DNA of 64,000 bases from Mesorhizobium sp. (GCF_016793485.1 NZ_JAEULZ010000033.1:50960-114959); one strand, 5' to 3'; shown: positions 54,297 through 63,599, numbered from the stretch's first letter. Notes: generated by a model not told the origin, from the sequence alone. A program made the numbers and translations.

Positions 54297-55667
54297 ATGG
54301 CCGGCAATCTCTCTTTCGACCAACTGAAAAAAGCCGTCGCGAGCGGCGAGATCGACACGGTGCTGGCCTGCGCCGTCGACATGCAGGGCCGTCTCGTCGG
54401 CAAGCGTTTCCTGGCAAAGTATTTCGTGGAGTCCGGCTACGACGAGACCCACGGCTGCAACTATCTCCTTACCGTCGACGTCGATATGGAAGTCGTCCCC
54501 GGCTACAAGGCCGCCAACTGGGAAAAGGGATATGGCGACTTCGTCTTCAAGCCTGACCTCACGACTCTGCGCCACATCCCCTGGCTCGAAAAGACGGCGC
54601 TGGTCCTCTGCGACCTGCTCGACCATCACAGCCACGACGACGTGCCCCACTCGCCGCGTGCGATCCTGAAACGGCAGGTCGCCCGGCTGACCGAGCGCGG
54701 CTGGAAGGCCTATATCGCCTCCGAACTGGAATTCTATTTGTTCGACGAATCCTTCGCGTCCGCACGCGCCAAGGGTTGGAAGAACGTCGCTACCGCATCG
54801 CCCTATATCGGCGACTACCAGATCGGAATAACCACGCAGGAAGAAGCAGTCATGCGAGCGATCCGTAACGGGCTCGAAGCTGCGGGCATCCCCGTCGAGA
54901 ACTCCAAAGGCGAGGCCGGTCCCGGACAGGAAGAGATCAACGTCCGCTATGCCGAAGCGCTCGAAATGGCGGACCGCCATGCCATCCTCAAGAATGGCTG
55001 CAAGGAGATCGCGCACGGCCTCGGCAAGTCGCTGACCTTCATGTCGAAATACAATTATTCGATGGCCGGCAATTCCAGCCACGTCCACAATTCGCTTTGG
55101 AGCGCCGACGGGAAGAAGCCGCTGTTCTACGATCCGAAGGCGGAACACACCATGTCGCCGCTTATGCGCTCATGGGTAGCCGGGCAGCTCAAATATGCGA
55201 GCCAGTTCACGCTGATGCTCGCGCCCTACATCAACTCCTACAAGCGCTTCCAGGTCGCCACATGGGCGCCCACCCGCATCGCCTGGAGCCGTGACAACCG
55301 CACCGCAAGCTTCCGCCTCTGCGGCGAAGGCACGAAAGGCATCCGCACCGAATGCCGCATAGGCGGCGCCGACCTCAACCCCTACCTCGCCTTCGCCTCG
55401 CTCATCGCGGCCGGCCTCGCCGGCATCGACGAGAAACTGGAACTCGCCAAGCCGTTCGAAGGCAACGTCTACCAGGCCCAGAAGGTGCCCGAGATCCCGA
55501 AGACCCTGCGCGAGGCCACCGAGCTTTTCGGCAAGTCGAAAATGCTGAAGGCCGCCTTCGGCGAGGAAGTCGTCGAGCACTACGTCCACACGGCGAAGTG
55601 GGAACAGTTCGAATACGACCGCCGCATTACGGACTGGGAACTGCAGCGCGGGTTTGAGCGGTACTAA
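54297..55667 (+). CDS. Glutamine synthetase-family ligase (gamma-glutamyl-amine type)
   Basis: A 456-residue member of the glutamine synthetase superfamily. Metal and substrate residues are in YIASELEFYLFD, NSKGEAGPGQEEINVRYAEA and GNSSHVHNSLWS. The N-terminal part has VDMQGRLVGKRF, as in PuuA/IpuC-type ligases, rather than the canonical GS beta-Grasp sequence. These enzymes join glutamate to an amine (putrescine, isopropylamine, ethanolamine) using ATP. In this cluster the product would be a gamma-glutamylated alcohol-amine, oxidised by the downstream ADH and ALDH. Confidence 0.9.
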   Translation: MAGNLSFDQLKKAVASGEIDTVLACAVDMQGRLVGKRFLAKYFVESGYDETHGCNYLLTVDVDMEVVPGYKAANWEKGYGDFVFKPDLTTLRHIPWLEKTALVLCDLLDHHSHDDVPHSPRAILKRQVARLTERGWKAYIASELEFYLFDESFASARAKGWKNVATASPYIGDYQIGITTQEEAVMRAIRNGLEAAGIPVENSKGEAGPGQEEINVRYAEALEMADRHAILKNGCKEIAHGLGKSLTFMSKYNYSMAGNSSHVHNSLWSADGKKPLFYDPKAEHTMSPLMRSWVAGQLKYASQFTLMLAPYINSYKRFQVATWAPTRIAWSRDNRTASFRLCGEGTKGIRTECRIGGADLNPYLAFASLIAAGLAGIDEKLELAKPFEGNVYQAQKVPEIPKTLREATELFGKSKMLKAAFGEEVVEHYVHTAKWEQFEYDRRITDWELQRGFERY

Positions 55668-55689
55668 AGCTTTATGAAGCTGCATTAAG

Positions 55690-55718
55690 TTGACTAAACC
55701 AAACCATTAACTTAAGAA
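55690..55718 (+). promoter_or_regulatory. Toxin-antitoxin promoter with embedded inverted repeat
   Basis: TTGACT (55690-55695), a 17-base spacer and TAAGAA (55713-55718). TTAAGTT (55685-55691) and AACTTAA (55709-55715) are exact inverted repeats covering -35 and -10, as an autoregulatory operator would be. The stretch is AT-rich compared with its surroundings. Confidence 0.6.
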
Positions 55719-55755
55719 AGCTGTCTCGGCTTCGCTTCGGTTGATGGAGGCAAAT

Positions 55756-56205
55756 ATGGGCAAGTACTCTCCTTTGAAGGATTTCCTGATCGGGCAGGAG
55801 CAGGATCGCGTTCCCATGACCTTTAAACAGATCGAAAAAGTGCTGGATCTTCAACTACCGGCTTCGAAACAATATCCCGCATGGTGGAGCAACAATCCAA
55901 GCAACAACCCGATGACGAAGGAATGGCTGGATGCCGGCTTCGAAACCGAGGCCGTAAACACCGCAAGCGAGAAGCTCGTCTTTCGTCGCGTGAAAAGGAC
56001 CTCTTCAGCGAATCCATCATCTTCGGACGCAGGCGCCAAGCAGGGCGAACGCCGTCCGCTACATCCGGGGATCGGCTTCATGAAGGGCTTGATCAAAATC
56101 GAACCCGGTTTTGACGTCAGCAAGCCGTTTTCAGACGAATCCTGGGAGGGCGGATACCTTGGTGAAGACAGACTGATCGGCAACGTCAGGGTCAAGCGAA
56201 AATGA
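55756..56205 (+). CDS. Putative antitoxin, DUF7662-like with a VapB-type tail
   Basis: A 149-residue protein. The first half (YSPLKDFLIGQEQDRVPMTF, LQLPASKQYPAWWSNNP, TKEWLDAGFETEAV) resembles the DUF7662 domain. The second half ends HPGIGFMKGLIKIEPGFDVS, which resembles the PIN-binding tail of VapB antitoxins (G.x.KG.I.I...FD). ATG 55756 follows GGAGGC. It overlaps the PIN gene by four bases. If correct, a non-standard N-terminal domain replaces the usual DNA-binding part. Confidence 0.6.
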   Translation: MGKYSPLKDFLIGQEQDRVPMTFKQIEKVLDLQLPASKQYPAWWSNNPSNNPMTKEWLDAGFETEAVNTASEKLVFRRVKRTSSANPSSSDAGAKQGERRPLHPGIGFMKGLIKIEPGFDVSKPFSDESWEGGYLGEDRLIGNVRVKRK

Positions 56206-56621
56206 GCCCTTCGCCAAGCCTGTTGCTGGATACGTGCGCCATGCTTTTCCTTGCGGATGAAACCCGCATCGACGATGAAACGCTATGGGCGGTCTCGGAG
56301 GCGTCCCACGATGGACGCCTCTACCTTTCGCCTATTTCGGCGTGGGAGATCGGCGTCAGCGTTTCCAAGGGACGGCTCAGCCTCCCGCTGGCGCCGCTCG
56401 ATTTCATCAATGAGTTCATAGACCGGATGCAGGCGAAGCTCAGTCCGCTATCGCCTGCGATAATGATATCATCGTCGAACCTGCCTGGCCATATCCACGG
56501 TGATCCGATGGATCGAATTCTTATCGCCACCGCGCGGACCCAAAACCTTGTTTTGGTCACCAGCGACCGCCCCATCTTGGCTTACGCCGATGCTGGTCAT
56601 CTGCGTGCCATGGCCTGTTAA
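56202..56621 (+). CDS. PIN-domain toxin, VapC-like
   Basis: A 139-residue PIN ribonuclease. LLLDTCAMLFLADE holds the first acidic metal ligand, SPISAWEIGVSVSKGR the second (Glu), and HGDPMDRILIATA and LVLVTSDRPI the last Asp residues. Such toxins cleave tRNA or rRNA. It directly follows its antitoxin (ATGA). The pair lies inside the amine operon, between the ligase and the aldehyde dehydrogenase. Confidence 0.85.
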   Translation: MSPSPSLLLDTCAMLFLADETRIDDETLWAVSEASHDGRLYLSPISAWEIGVSVSKGRLSLPLAPLDFINEFIDRMQAKLSPLSPAIMISSSNLPGHIHGDPMDRILIATARTQNLVLVTSDRPILAYADAGHLRAMAC

Positions 56622-56635
56622 TTCTGGAGACTATC

Positions 56636-58021
56636 TTGGAAACCATAAAACTCACCTCCCCCATCGACGGCTCGATCTATGCCGAGCGGCCCGTCGCGAC
56701 CGACCAGGCGGTCAACGCCGCCGTCGAGCGCGCGAAGGCCGCGCAGGTCGAGTGGGCGAAGACATCCATCGCCACACGCGGCAAATACATGCTCGCCATG
56801 CTCGAGGCGCTTGTCGGCATGACCGACGAGATCGTGCCCGAGATCGCATGGCAGATGGGTCGCCCCGTGCGCTATGGCGGCGAGTTCGGCGGCGTCAAGG
56901 AACGCACGCAATACATGGTCGAGATCGCCGAGAAGGCGCTCGCCCCCGTCCCCGCCTCCAACCCGAAAGACGGTTTCCGCCGCTACGTGAAGAAGGAACC
57001 GCTCGGCGTCGTCATGGTCATCGCGCCGTGGAACTATCCTTATCTCACCGCCGTGAACACCATCGTGCCGGCGCTGATGGCGGGCTCCACTGTCATCCTG
57101 AAGCATGCCGCGCAGACCTTGTTGGTCGGCGAACGGTTCGCGCAGGCCTTCGAGAAGGCCGGCCTGCCGAAAGGCGTTTTCCAGAACATCGTGCTCAACC
57201 ACGGCCAGACCGAAAAGCTGCTCGGCTCCGGCAAGATCGACCACGTCAATTTCACCGGCTCGGTCGCCGGCGGCCGCGCCATCGAGAAGGCTGCGGCCGG
57301 CACCTTCATGACGCTCGGGCTGGAGCTCGGCGGCAAGGATCCCGCATACGTCCTGCCCGACGCGAAGATGGACCACGCCGTTGCCAACCTCGTCGAAGGC
57401 GCCTTCTTCAATTCCGGCCAGTGCTGCTGCGGCATCGAACGCATCTACGTCCACGAGAAGGTCTATGACGATTTCGTCGATGGCTTCATCGCCGAAAGCA
57501 AGAACTGGACGCTCGGCAACCCGCTCGAAAAGGATGCCGTCATCGGCCCGATGGCGCAGGCGCGCTTTGCCGACCTGATCCGCGAGCAGAAGGCCGAGGC
57601 GCTGCGCAAGGGCGCGACCGCCCACATCAACGCGAAGGACGAGCGCGACAAGGCCGGCTCGCCTTACCTTCCTGTCGAGGTCCTGACCAACGTCGACCAC
57701 CAGATGTCGGTCATGCGAGAGGAAAGCTTCGGCCCGGTGGTCGGCATCATGAAGGTGCGCAACGACGAGGAAGCGGTCGCCCTGATGAACGACAGCCCCT
57801 ACGGCCTCACCGCCTCGATCTGGACATCAGACACCGAGCACGCCATTTCCGTCGGCGACCGCGTCGAGACCGGCACCGTCTTCATGAACCGCTGCGACTA
57901 CCTCGATCCCGCGCTGGTCTGGACCGGCGTCAAGGACACCGGCAAGGGCGCGGCACTTTCGGCCATCGGCTACGACAACCTCACCCGCCCGAAGTCCTAC
58001 CACCTGCGCGAAAAGATCTGA
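56636..58021 (+). CDS. Aldehyde dehydrogenase
   Basis: A 461-residue NAD(P)-dependent aldehyde dehydrogenase. VIAPWNYPYLTAVNTIVPAL, NFTGSVAGGRAI, LELGGKDPAYVL (Glu) and FFNSGQCCCGIERI (catalytic Cys) are all present. The start is a TTG, five bases after CTGGAGA. It follows the toxin gene by only 14 bases, so the toxin-antitoxin promoter may help to express it. It should oxidise the aldehyde made by the following alcohol dehydrogenase. Confidence 0.93.
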   Translation: METIKLTSPIDGSIYAERPVATDQAVNAAVERAKAAQVEWAKTSIATRGKYMLAMLEALVGMTDEIVPEIAWQMGRPVRYGGEFGGVKERTQYMVEIAEKALAPVPASNPKDGFRRYVKKEPLGVVMVIAPWNYPYLTAVNTIVPALMAGSTVILKHAAQTLLVGERFAQAFEKAGLPKGVFQNIVLNHGQTEKLLGSGKIDHVNFTGSVAGGRAIEKAAAGTFMTLGLELGGKDPAYVLPDAKMDHAVANLVEGAFFNSGQCCCGIERIYVHEKVYDDFVDGFIAESKNWTLGNPLEKDAVIGPMAQARFADLIREQKAEALRKGATAHINAKDERDKAGSPYLPVEVLTNVDHQMSVMREESFGPVVGIMKVRNDEEAVALMNDSPYGLTASIWTSDTEHAISVGDRVETGTVFMNRCDYLDPALVWTGVKDTGKGAALSAIGYDNLTRPKSYHLREKI

Positions 58022-58051
58022 GCCTGAACCTCCAAGTCCGGAAGCACTGCC

Positions 58052-59224
58052 ATGACAACGCTCACCTCAAAATGGAACTACCCGACCACCGTTCGCTTCG
58101 GACCGGGCCGCATCAAGGAACTCCCGGAGGTCCTGGCCGCAGCCGGCATCAAGAAGCCGCTCTTCGTTACCGACCCGGGCCTTGCCAAGCTGCCTTCAAC
58201 GGCCTCCGCATTGAAAGTGCTGGACGACGCGAAAATCCCCTACGCCGTCTTCACCGACGTGAAGCCGAACCCCGTCGAAGCCAACCTCAGCGCCGGCATA
58301 GCTGTCTTCAAGAAGGGCAAGCATGACGGCGTCATCGCCTTCGGCGGCGGCTCGGCGCTCGACCTCGGCAAGCTGATCGCCTTCCATGCCGGCCAGACGC
58401 GGCCGGTCTGGGACTTCGAGGACATCGGCGACTGGTGGACGCGCGCCAATACCGACGCCATCGCACCGATCATTGCCGTGCCCACCACCGCCGGCACCGG
58501 CTCGGAAGTCGGCCGCGCCGGCGTGCTCACCAATGAGGCCACGCACACCAAGAAGATCATCTTCCACCCGAAGCTGTTGCCGGTTTTCGTCATCGCCGAC
58601 CCGGAACTCACCGTCGGCATGCCGTCCTTCATCACCGTCGGCACCGGTATGGACGCCTTTGCCCATTGCCTCGAGGCCTATTGCGCGCCGGGCTTCCATC
58701 CGATGGCGGACGGCATCGCGCTCGAAGGCATGCGCCTCGTCTTCGAGAACCTTCCAAAGGCGGCTAAGGATGGCAACGACATTACCGCCCGCGCCAACAT
58801 GATGGCCGCCGCCGCCGCCGGCGCCACCGCCTTCCAGAAGGGCCTCGGCGCCATCCATTCGCTGTCGCATCCGATCGGCGCGTTCTACGACACCCACCAC
58901 GGCATGACCAACGGCGTGTTCATGCCTTACGTGCTCGCCTTCAACCGCCCGGCAATCGAGGAGCGCCTGACCCGCGCCGCCGCCTATCTCGGCATCAAGG
59001 GAGGTTTCGACGGTTTCTCAAAGGCCGTCCTGAAGCTGAGGAAGGAACTCAAGGTTCCGCACACGCTTCCTGAACTCATCAAGGGTCTCAAGATGGATGC
59101 GAAGCGCAAGGACGAGATCGCGGCCATGGCGGTCGAGGATCCCAGCACCGGCTCCAACCCGGTCAAGCTGAACAGGAAGGCGGCACGCACGCTCCTCGAC
59201 AACGCAATCGCGGGCAAGCTCTGA
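58052..59224 (+). CDS. Iron-containing alcohol dehydrogenase
   Basis: A 390-residue group III alcohol dehydrogenase. The NAD-binding motif is IAFGGGSALDLGKLIAFHAG; the iron site is FAHCLEAYCAPGFHP, IHSLSHPIGAFYDTHHGMTN and related histidines. IAVPTTAGTGSEVGRAGVLT is also typical. It is 30 bases after the aldehyde dehydrogenase. Probably oxidises a hydroxyl group of the imported or gamma-glutamylated amine. Confidence 0.93.
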   Translation: MTTLTSKWNYPTTVRFGPGRIKELPEVLAAAGIKKPLFVTDPGLAKLPSTASALKVLDDAKIPYAVFTDVKPNPVEANLSAGIAVFKKGKHDGVIAFGGGSALDLGKLIAFHAGQTRPVWDFEDIGDWWTRANTDAIAPIIAVPTTAGTGSEVGRAGVLTNEATHTKKIIFHPKLLPVFVIADPELTVGMPSFITVGTGMDAFAHCLEAYCAPGFHPMADGIALEGMRLVFENLPKAAKDGNDITARANMMAAAAAGATAFQKGLGAIHSLSHPIGAFYDTHHGMTNGVFMPYVLAFNRPAIEERLTRAAAYLGIKGGFDGFSKAVLKLRKELKVPHTLPELIKGLKMDAKRKDEIAAMAVEDPSTGSNPVKLNRKAARTLLDNAIAGKL

Positions 59225-59397
59225 CAGGAGTTTGCCGCAGGAGGAACGCCGCGGTCGCAAACAGGAGGAGGTAGATCAGCGACCGGCAGATCACAAACAT
59301 TTAGCCGAGAAATAAACCGGCCGCCGATTGCTACGGTCCGGAAAAAGGGGTTAACTTTTCCCGCCTTGGGGGCTTGGCGGTCCGGACATTCATCGGA

Positions 59398-59411
59398 CTG
59401 TCACATGACAG
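59398..59411. promoter_or_regulatory. Palindrome in the gap before the ABC importer
   Basis: CTGTCA-CA-TGACAG is a perfect 6-base inverted repeat with a two-base centre, 51 bases before the binding-protein ATG. Apart from this and a GGAAAAAG...CTTTTCC inverted repeat near 59339, the 59225-59461 gap shows nothing. Confidence 0.35.
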
Positions 59412-59461
59412 CGATACCGCATCCGAGGCGTCCAATGGCGTCAGTTCAACGGAGAGAACAC

Positions 59462-60568
59462 ATGTTCAATTTTACGGGGAAGCTGCTTTCCCTCACCGCC
59501 GCGTCGCTTATGGCGACGACGGCTTTCGTCGCGGCCGAACCGTCGGCCGAACTCATTGCCGCCGCTAAGGCGGAGGGCATGCTTACCACCATCGCTCTGC
59601 CAAACGACTGGTGCGGTTATGGCAATGTCATCGCCGGCTTCAAGGCCAAGTATCCGGAAATCACGGTCAACGAACTCAACCCGGACGCCGGATCGGCTGA
59701 CGAGATCGAGGCGATCAAGGCCAATAAGGACAATAAAGGCCCGCAAGCGCCCGACGTCATCGACGTTGGCCTCGCCTTCGGACCGTCGGCCAAGGCTGAG
59801 GGTCTACTGCAGCCGTACAAGGTCTCCACCTGGGACGAGATTCCGGACAACATCAAGGACCCCGAGGGATATTGGTACGGTGATTATTACGGCGTGATGT
59901 CCTTTCTAGTTAACAAAGATCTGGTCGCCAATACGCCGGCGGACTGGTCTGATCTCTTGAAGCCCGAGTATGCGGGCCAGGTCGCCCTTGCAGGTCCTCC
60001 ACTGACGTCCAACCAGGCGATCCTCGGCATTCTGGCAGCAGGTCTCTCGACTGGGGCTGCTTCCGGAAAGGACGCTGGCGAAGCCGGCCTGAAGTTCTTT
60101 GCCGACCTGAACAAGGCAGGCAACTTCGTTCCGACTGTCGGCAAGGCTGGCACCCTGGCGCAGGGCTCCACGCCTATCCTGATCACCTGGGACTACAATG
60201 CTCTTTCCGGTCGCGACACGCTGAACGGCAACCCTCCGGTCGAAATCGTGGTGCCGAAGTCCGGCGTTCTCGCGGGCGTCTATCTTCAGGCAATCAGTGC
60301 CTACGCTCCGCATCCCAACGCCGCCAAGCTATGGATGGAGTATCTCTATTCCGACGAGGGCCAGCTCGGCTGGCTGAAGGGTTACTGCCATCCGGCGCGT
60401 TTCAACGCGATGTCCGCCGCTGGCAAAATTCCGCAGGAACTACTCGACAATCTTCCGCCGGCGGAATCCTATGAGAAGGCATACTTCCCGACGATCGAGG
60501 AAGTTGATGCGAACAAGTCGGCGGTCTCCGGCGGTTGGGATTCCGTAGTGGGCGCCACCGTTCAGTAA
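59462..60568 (+). CDS. ABC transporter substrate-binding protein (polyamine/Fe3+-type)
   Basis: A 368-residue periplasmic protein. A signal peptide (MFNFTGKLLSLTAASLMATT, cut after FVAA) precedes a family 1 binding domain like those for polyamines, iron or 2-aminoethylphosphonate. Motifs: KYPEITVNELNPDAGSADEI and YYGVMSFLVNKDLV. ATG 59462 follows GGAGAG; an open frame upstream to 59366 lacks a signal. The ligand is unknown but may be the amine used by the preceding operon. Confidence 0.9.
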   Translation: MFNFTGKLLSLTAASLMATTAFVAAEPSAELIAAAKAEGMLTTIALPNDWCGYGNVIAGFKAKYPEITVNELNPDAGSADEIEAIKANKDNKGPQAPDVIDVGLAFGPSAKAEGLLQPYKVSTWDEIPDNIKDPEGYWYGDYYGVMSFLVNKDLVANTPADWSDLLKPEYAGQVALAGPPLTSNQAILGILAAGLSTGAASGKDAGEAGLKFFADLNKAGNFVPTVGKAGTLAQGSTPILITWDYNALSGRDTLNGNPPVEIVVPKSGVLAGVYLQAISAYAPHPNAAKLWMEYLYSDEGQLGWLKGYCHPARFNAMSAAGKIPQELLDNLPPAESYEKAYFPTIEEVDANKSAVSGGWDSVVGATVQ

Positions 60569-60577
60569 ACATGCTGG

Positions 60578-60608
60578 TAAGGCGCCCCGGTCAGCCCGTG
60601 GCGCCTTA
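60578..60608 (+). terminator. Hairpin between binding-protein and permease genes
   Basis: TAAGGCGCC (60578-60586) and GGCGCCTTA (60600-60608) form a perfect 9-base-pair stem. As at 11549, this may protect binding-protein mRNA or reduce read-through. Confidence 0.6.
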
Positions 60609-60652
60609 TTTCCAGTTTGGGTCTTCGGCGCGGCGCGCAACGGGCGGTATCG

Positions 60653-61543
60653 ATGTCACTGGATAAATCAACCGTCGATCAGCGACCGGACACGGGCTTT
60701 CGCCTTCCGGTCCACTGGCTCGGTGTCATACCTTTCCTTTTGTTCGTCCTGCTGTTCCTGATCCTGCCAACGATGCGGATCGTCATCGGCGCGTTCCAGA
60801 CGCCAGATGGCACTTTCACGCTGAACAATATCATCGGCCTTTTCACGCCGACCATTCTCGCTTCCTACTGGATCTCCATAAAGATCAGCTTCACCTCGGC
60901 GCTGCTGGGATGCGCGATCGGGTTCGGGATGGCGGCGGCCGTCATATTGGGCGGTCTCCCCCAATGGATCCGTGGACCCCTTCTGACCTTTTCCGGTGTC
61001 GCCTCCAACTTCGCGGGCGTTCCACTGGCATTCGCCTTCCTGGCAACGCTCGGACCCGCCGGCTTCATCACTATTTTCCTGCGGACCCAGGTTGGCGTCG
61101 ATCTGCGGCTCATGGGCTTCAATCTGATTTCCTTCTGGGGACTGACGATAACCTACCTGTTCTTCCAGATTCCCCTGATGATCCTGGTCATCACGCCGGC
61201 GCTGGACGGCCTTAAGCGTGAATGGAAGGAAGCTGCTTCGGTTCTCGGCGCGACAAACGCGCAATATTGGCGATATGTGGCTTTCCCTATCCTTAGCCCG
61301 TCGATGCTTGGTACGTTCGCGCTGCTGTTCGCCAACGCCTTTGGCGCTGTTGCCACCGCCATCGCCCTCACCGGCTCCTCGATCAACATCGCGCCGATCC
61401 TGCTCTTCGCGCAAATTCGCGGAGACGTCCTTGGGGATCCAAACCTTGGCTACGCGCTTGCGTTCGGCATGATCGTGATAACCGGCTTTGCCAACGCGAT
61501 CTACATTTGGCTGCGCGCACGCAGCGAGAGATGGCTACGATGA
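60653..61543 (+). CDS. ABC transporter permease, PotB type
   Basis: An inner-membrane permease of about 296 residues. LGVIPFLLFVLLFLILPTMR begins the membrane part, and GLKREWKEAASVLGATNAQY is the EAA motif. ATG 60653 follows GGGCGG. It overlaps the next gene by four bases. Confidence 0.92.
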   Translation: MSLDKSTVDQRPDTGFRLPVHWLGVIPFLLFVLLFLILPTMRIVIGAFQTPDGTFTLNNIIGLFTPTILASYWISIKISFTSALLGCAIGFGMAAAVILGGLPQWIRGPLLTFSGVASNFAGVPLAFAFLATLGPAGFITIFLRTQVGVDLRLMGFNLISFWGLTITYLFFQIPLMILVITPALDGLKREWKEAASVLGATNAQYWRYVAFPILSPSMLGTFALLFANAFGAVATAIALTGSSINIAPILLFAQIRGDVLGDPNLGYALAFGMIVITGFANAIYIWLRARSERWLR

Positions 61544-62325
61544 AAAAGTTTTGGGCGTGGGGCGCACTGATTTTCGGGCTGGTCTATTTCGCGCTGCCGC
61601 TGATCGGAATGACGAACTTCTCTCTAAAGATGCGTCGGGGCGCGTATTCCTTTGACGCCTATGTAAAAGTGCTCGGCGACCCCCGTTTCCAAGAAACCTT
61701 CCTCTATTCAGTAACTCTCGCGCTCGTGACGATCGTCTTTGGCGTGGTGCTGATCGTACCTACTGCCTATTGGGTCAGACTGAGGCTGCCCCGGCTGCGG
61801 CCCTACATCGAATTCATCACGCTGCTTCCCCTGGTAATTCCGGCTATCGTGATCGTGTTTGGTTATATCAGGTTGTATAATACGTCTTCTTGGCTGCCCT
61901 TAACCGGGACCGCGATGGGCGCGAACGTGCTCCTGATGTTCGGATATGCAACACTGGCGCTGCCCTACATGTACCGTGCGGTCGACACCGGTCTGAGGAC
62001 GATAGACATTGCAACGTTGACCGAGGCAGCGCAGTCATTGGGCGCGGGTTGGGTGACCATTCTTTCCCGTGTCATATTGCCGAACGTCTTGGTTGCGGTC
62101 CTGTCTGGAGCATTCCTGACCTTCGCCATCGTTATGGGCGAGTTCACCATGGCGGCGCTGCTCAACCGCCCGGCTTTCGGACCGTATATGCAGCTTCTCG
62201 GCGCCAACCGCGCCTATGAGCCGGCGGCGCTCGCTGTGATCGCCTTCGGCATCACTTGGGGCTGCATGGCGCTGATCCAACTCGTGTCCCGCTTCGCCCC
62301 GCGCCCGGCAAGCCAGCCCAGATAA
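61540..62325 (+). CDS. ABC transporter permease, PotC type
   Basis: A 261-residue inner-membrane permease. It begins MKKFWAWGALIFGLVYFALP and has the EAA motif TLTEAAQSLGAGWVTILSRV. ATG 61540 overlaps the upstream stop (ATGA). It pairs with the PotB-type protein. Confidence 0.92.
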   Translation: MKKFWAWGALIFGLVYFALPLIGMTNFSLKMRRGAYSFDAYVKVLGDPRFQETFLYSVTLALVTIVFGVVLIVPTAYWVRLRLPRLRPYIEFITLLPLVIPAIVIVFGYIRLYNTSSWLPLTGTAMGANVLLMFGYATLALPYMYRAVDTGLRTIDIATLTEAAQSLGAGWVTILSRVILPNVLVAVLSGAFLTFAIVMGEFTMAALLNRPAFGPYMQLLGANRAYEPAALAVIAFGITWGCMALIQLVSRFAPRPASQPR

Positions 62326-62343
62326 CCGGAGAAACGAAAGTAC

Positions 62344-63408
62344 ATGTCCGATCCGTTCCTCTCCATTCGCGGCATCCGCAAAACCTTCGGCCAGACCAAT
62401 GTCGTGAAGAATTTCAACTTGGATATCGGCGCAGGCGAATTCGTCTCCTTTTTGGGGCCATCCGGCTGCGGCAAGACTACTGTCCTACGCATGGTGGCCG
62501 GATTTGAGGAACCTTCGGCCGGCCAGATCATCATCGGCGGCAAGGACATTACCGCTCTCAAGCCTAACCAGCGAAATATCGGCATGGTGTTCCAGGCCTA
62601 TGCGCTCTTCCCGAATCTCACGGTTGCGCAGAACATCGGTTTCGGCCTCAAGGTAGCTGGCAAGCAGCGCGCCGAGATCGACGGGCGGGTTGCGGAAATG
62701 TTGGCGCTCATCAAGTTGCCGGAATTCGGCGATCGCTATCCATACCAACTCTCGGGCGGCCAGCAGCAGCGGGTGGCGCTTGCGCGCGCGCTTGCGCCGA
62801 AACCCAAGGTGCTGCTCCTCGACGAACCCCTTTCGGCTCTCGATGCCAAGGTTCGCGTCTCGCTACGCGACGAGATTCGCGCGATCCAGAGGGAGCTTGG
62901 CATCACCACCGTCTTCGTCACCCACGACCAGGAGGAAGCGCTGTCGATCTCGGACCGCATCGTCGTCATGTATGGCGGCAAGGCCGAGCAGGTCGGCACG
63001 CCCTTTGAAATCTACAACCGCCCGTCGACGAAATTCGTCGCCAATTTTGTCGGCACCCTCAACGTGCTGGAAGGCACCGTAACCGACGCTGCGGCCGGCA
63101 AGGTCAAGGTCGGGACTGGAGAGGTGGTCCTCAAGGACAAGCTCAACGGCTCGAAATCGGGCGATACCCTGTCGCTGGCGCTCCGTCCCGAAGCCATCTC
63201 GCTCGGCCGCCAGCCCGGCCGCGAGGCGACGCTCGGCGGCGAAATCGCCGAGGTCAGCTTCCTGGGTTCCGTCATCCGCGTACGCGTTGGTCTGGGCAAG
63301 GAGGCCGTCTCGCTCGACACCTTCAACTCACCCGCCTCTCCGCCGCCCGCGGTGGGCGACAAGGCCGAAATCAGTTTTTCGCCGGAGGATGTTCTGGTCC
63401 TGCACTGA
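62344..63408 (+). CDS. ABC transporter ATPase, PotA type
   Basis: A 354-residue ATPase. Walker A FLGPSGCGKTT, signature LSGGQQQRVALARAL and Walker B VLLLDEPLSALD, then a C-terminal TOBE domain (LALRPEAISLG). It powers the 60653-62325 permeases and completes the importer. Confidence 0.95.
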   Translation: MSDPFLSIRGIRKTFGQTNVVKNFNLDIGAGEFVSFLGPSGCGKTTVLRMVAGFEEPSAGQIIIGGKDITALKPNQRNIGMVFQAYALFPNLTVAQNIGFGLKVAGKQRAEIDGRVAEMLALIKLPEFGDRYPYQLSGGQQQRVALARALAPKPKVLLLDEPLSALDAKVRVSLRDEIRAIQRELGITTVFVTHDQEEALSISDRIVVMYGGKAEQVGTPFEIYNRPSTKFVANFVGTLNVLEGTVTDAAAGKVKVGTGEVVLKDKLNGSKSGDTLSLALRPEAISLGRQPGREATLGGEIAEVSFLGSVIRVRVGLGKEAVSLDTFNSPASPPPAVGDKAEISFSPEDVLVLH

Positions 63409-63479
63409 CGACCCGCCGCTTCGTCTGCAGGCCTGCGCGCCCCAAACGGCTCGTGATCCGTGACGCGAAGCGGACCGGT

Positions 63480-63504
63480 ATGACGGCGGGGATGAGCCGC
63501 AGCG
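63480..63504 (+). repeat. Partial copy of a Rhizobiales palindromic repeat
   Basis: ATGACGGCGGGGATGAGCCG and the next few bases repeat, with small changes, the end of the larger element (63730-63753). It appears to be an isolated arm left after decay. Confidence 0.55.
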
Positions 63505-63599
63505 CAGAACGTTAGAAAGACCTCCACCACTATGGCTGCCGGCTAATCTCCCCCTTGTGGGTATATCAGGCGGACAGAGGGGAACGCTGTCCCGCGATG

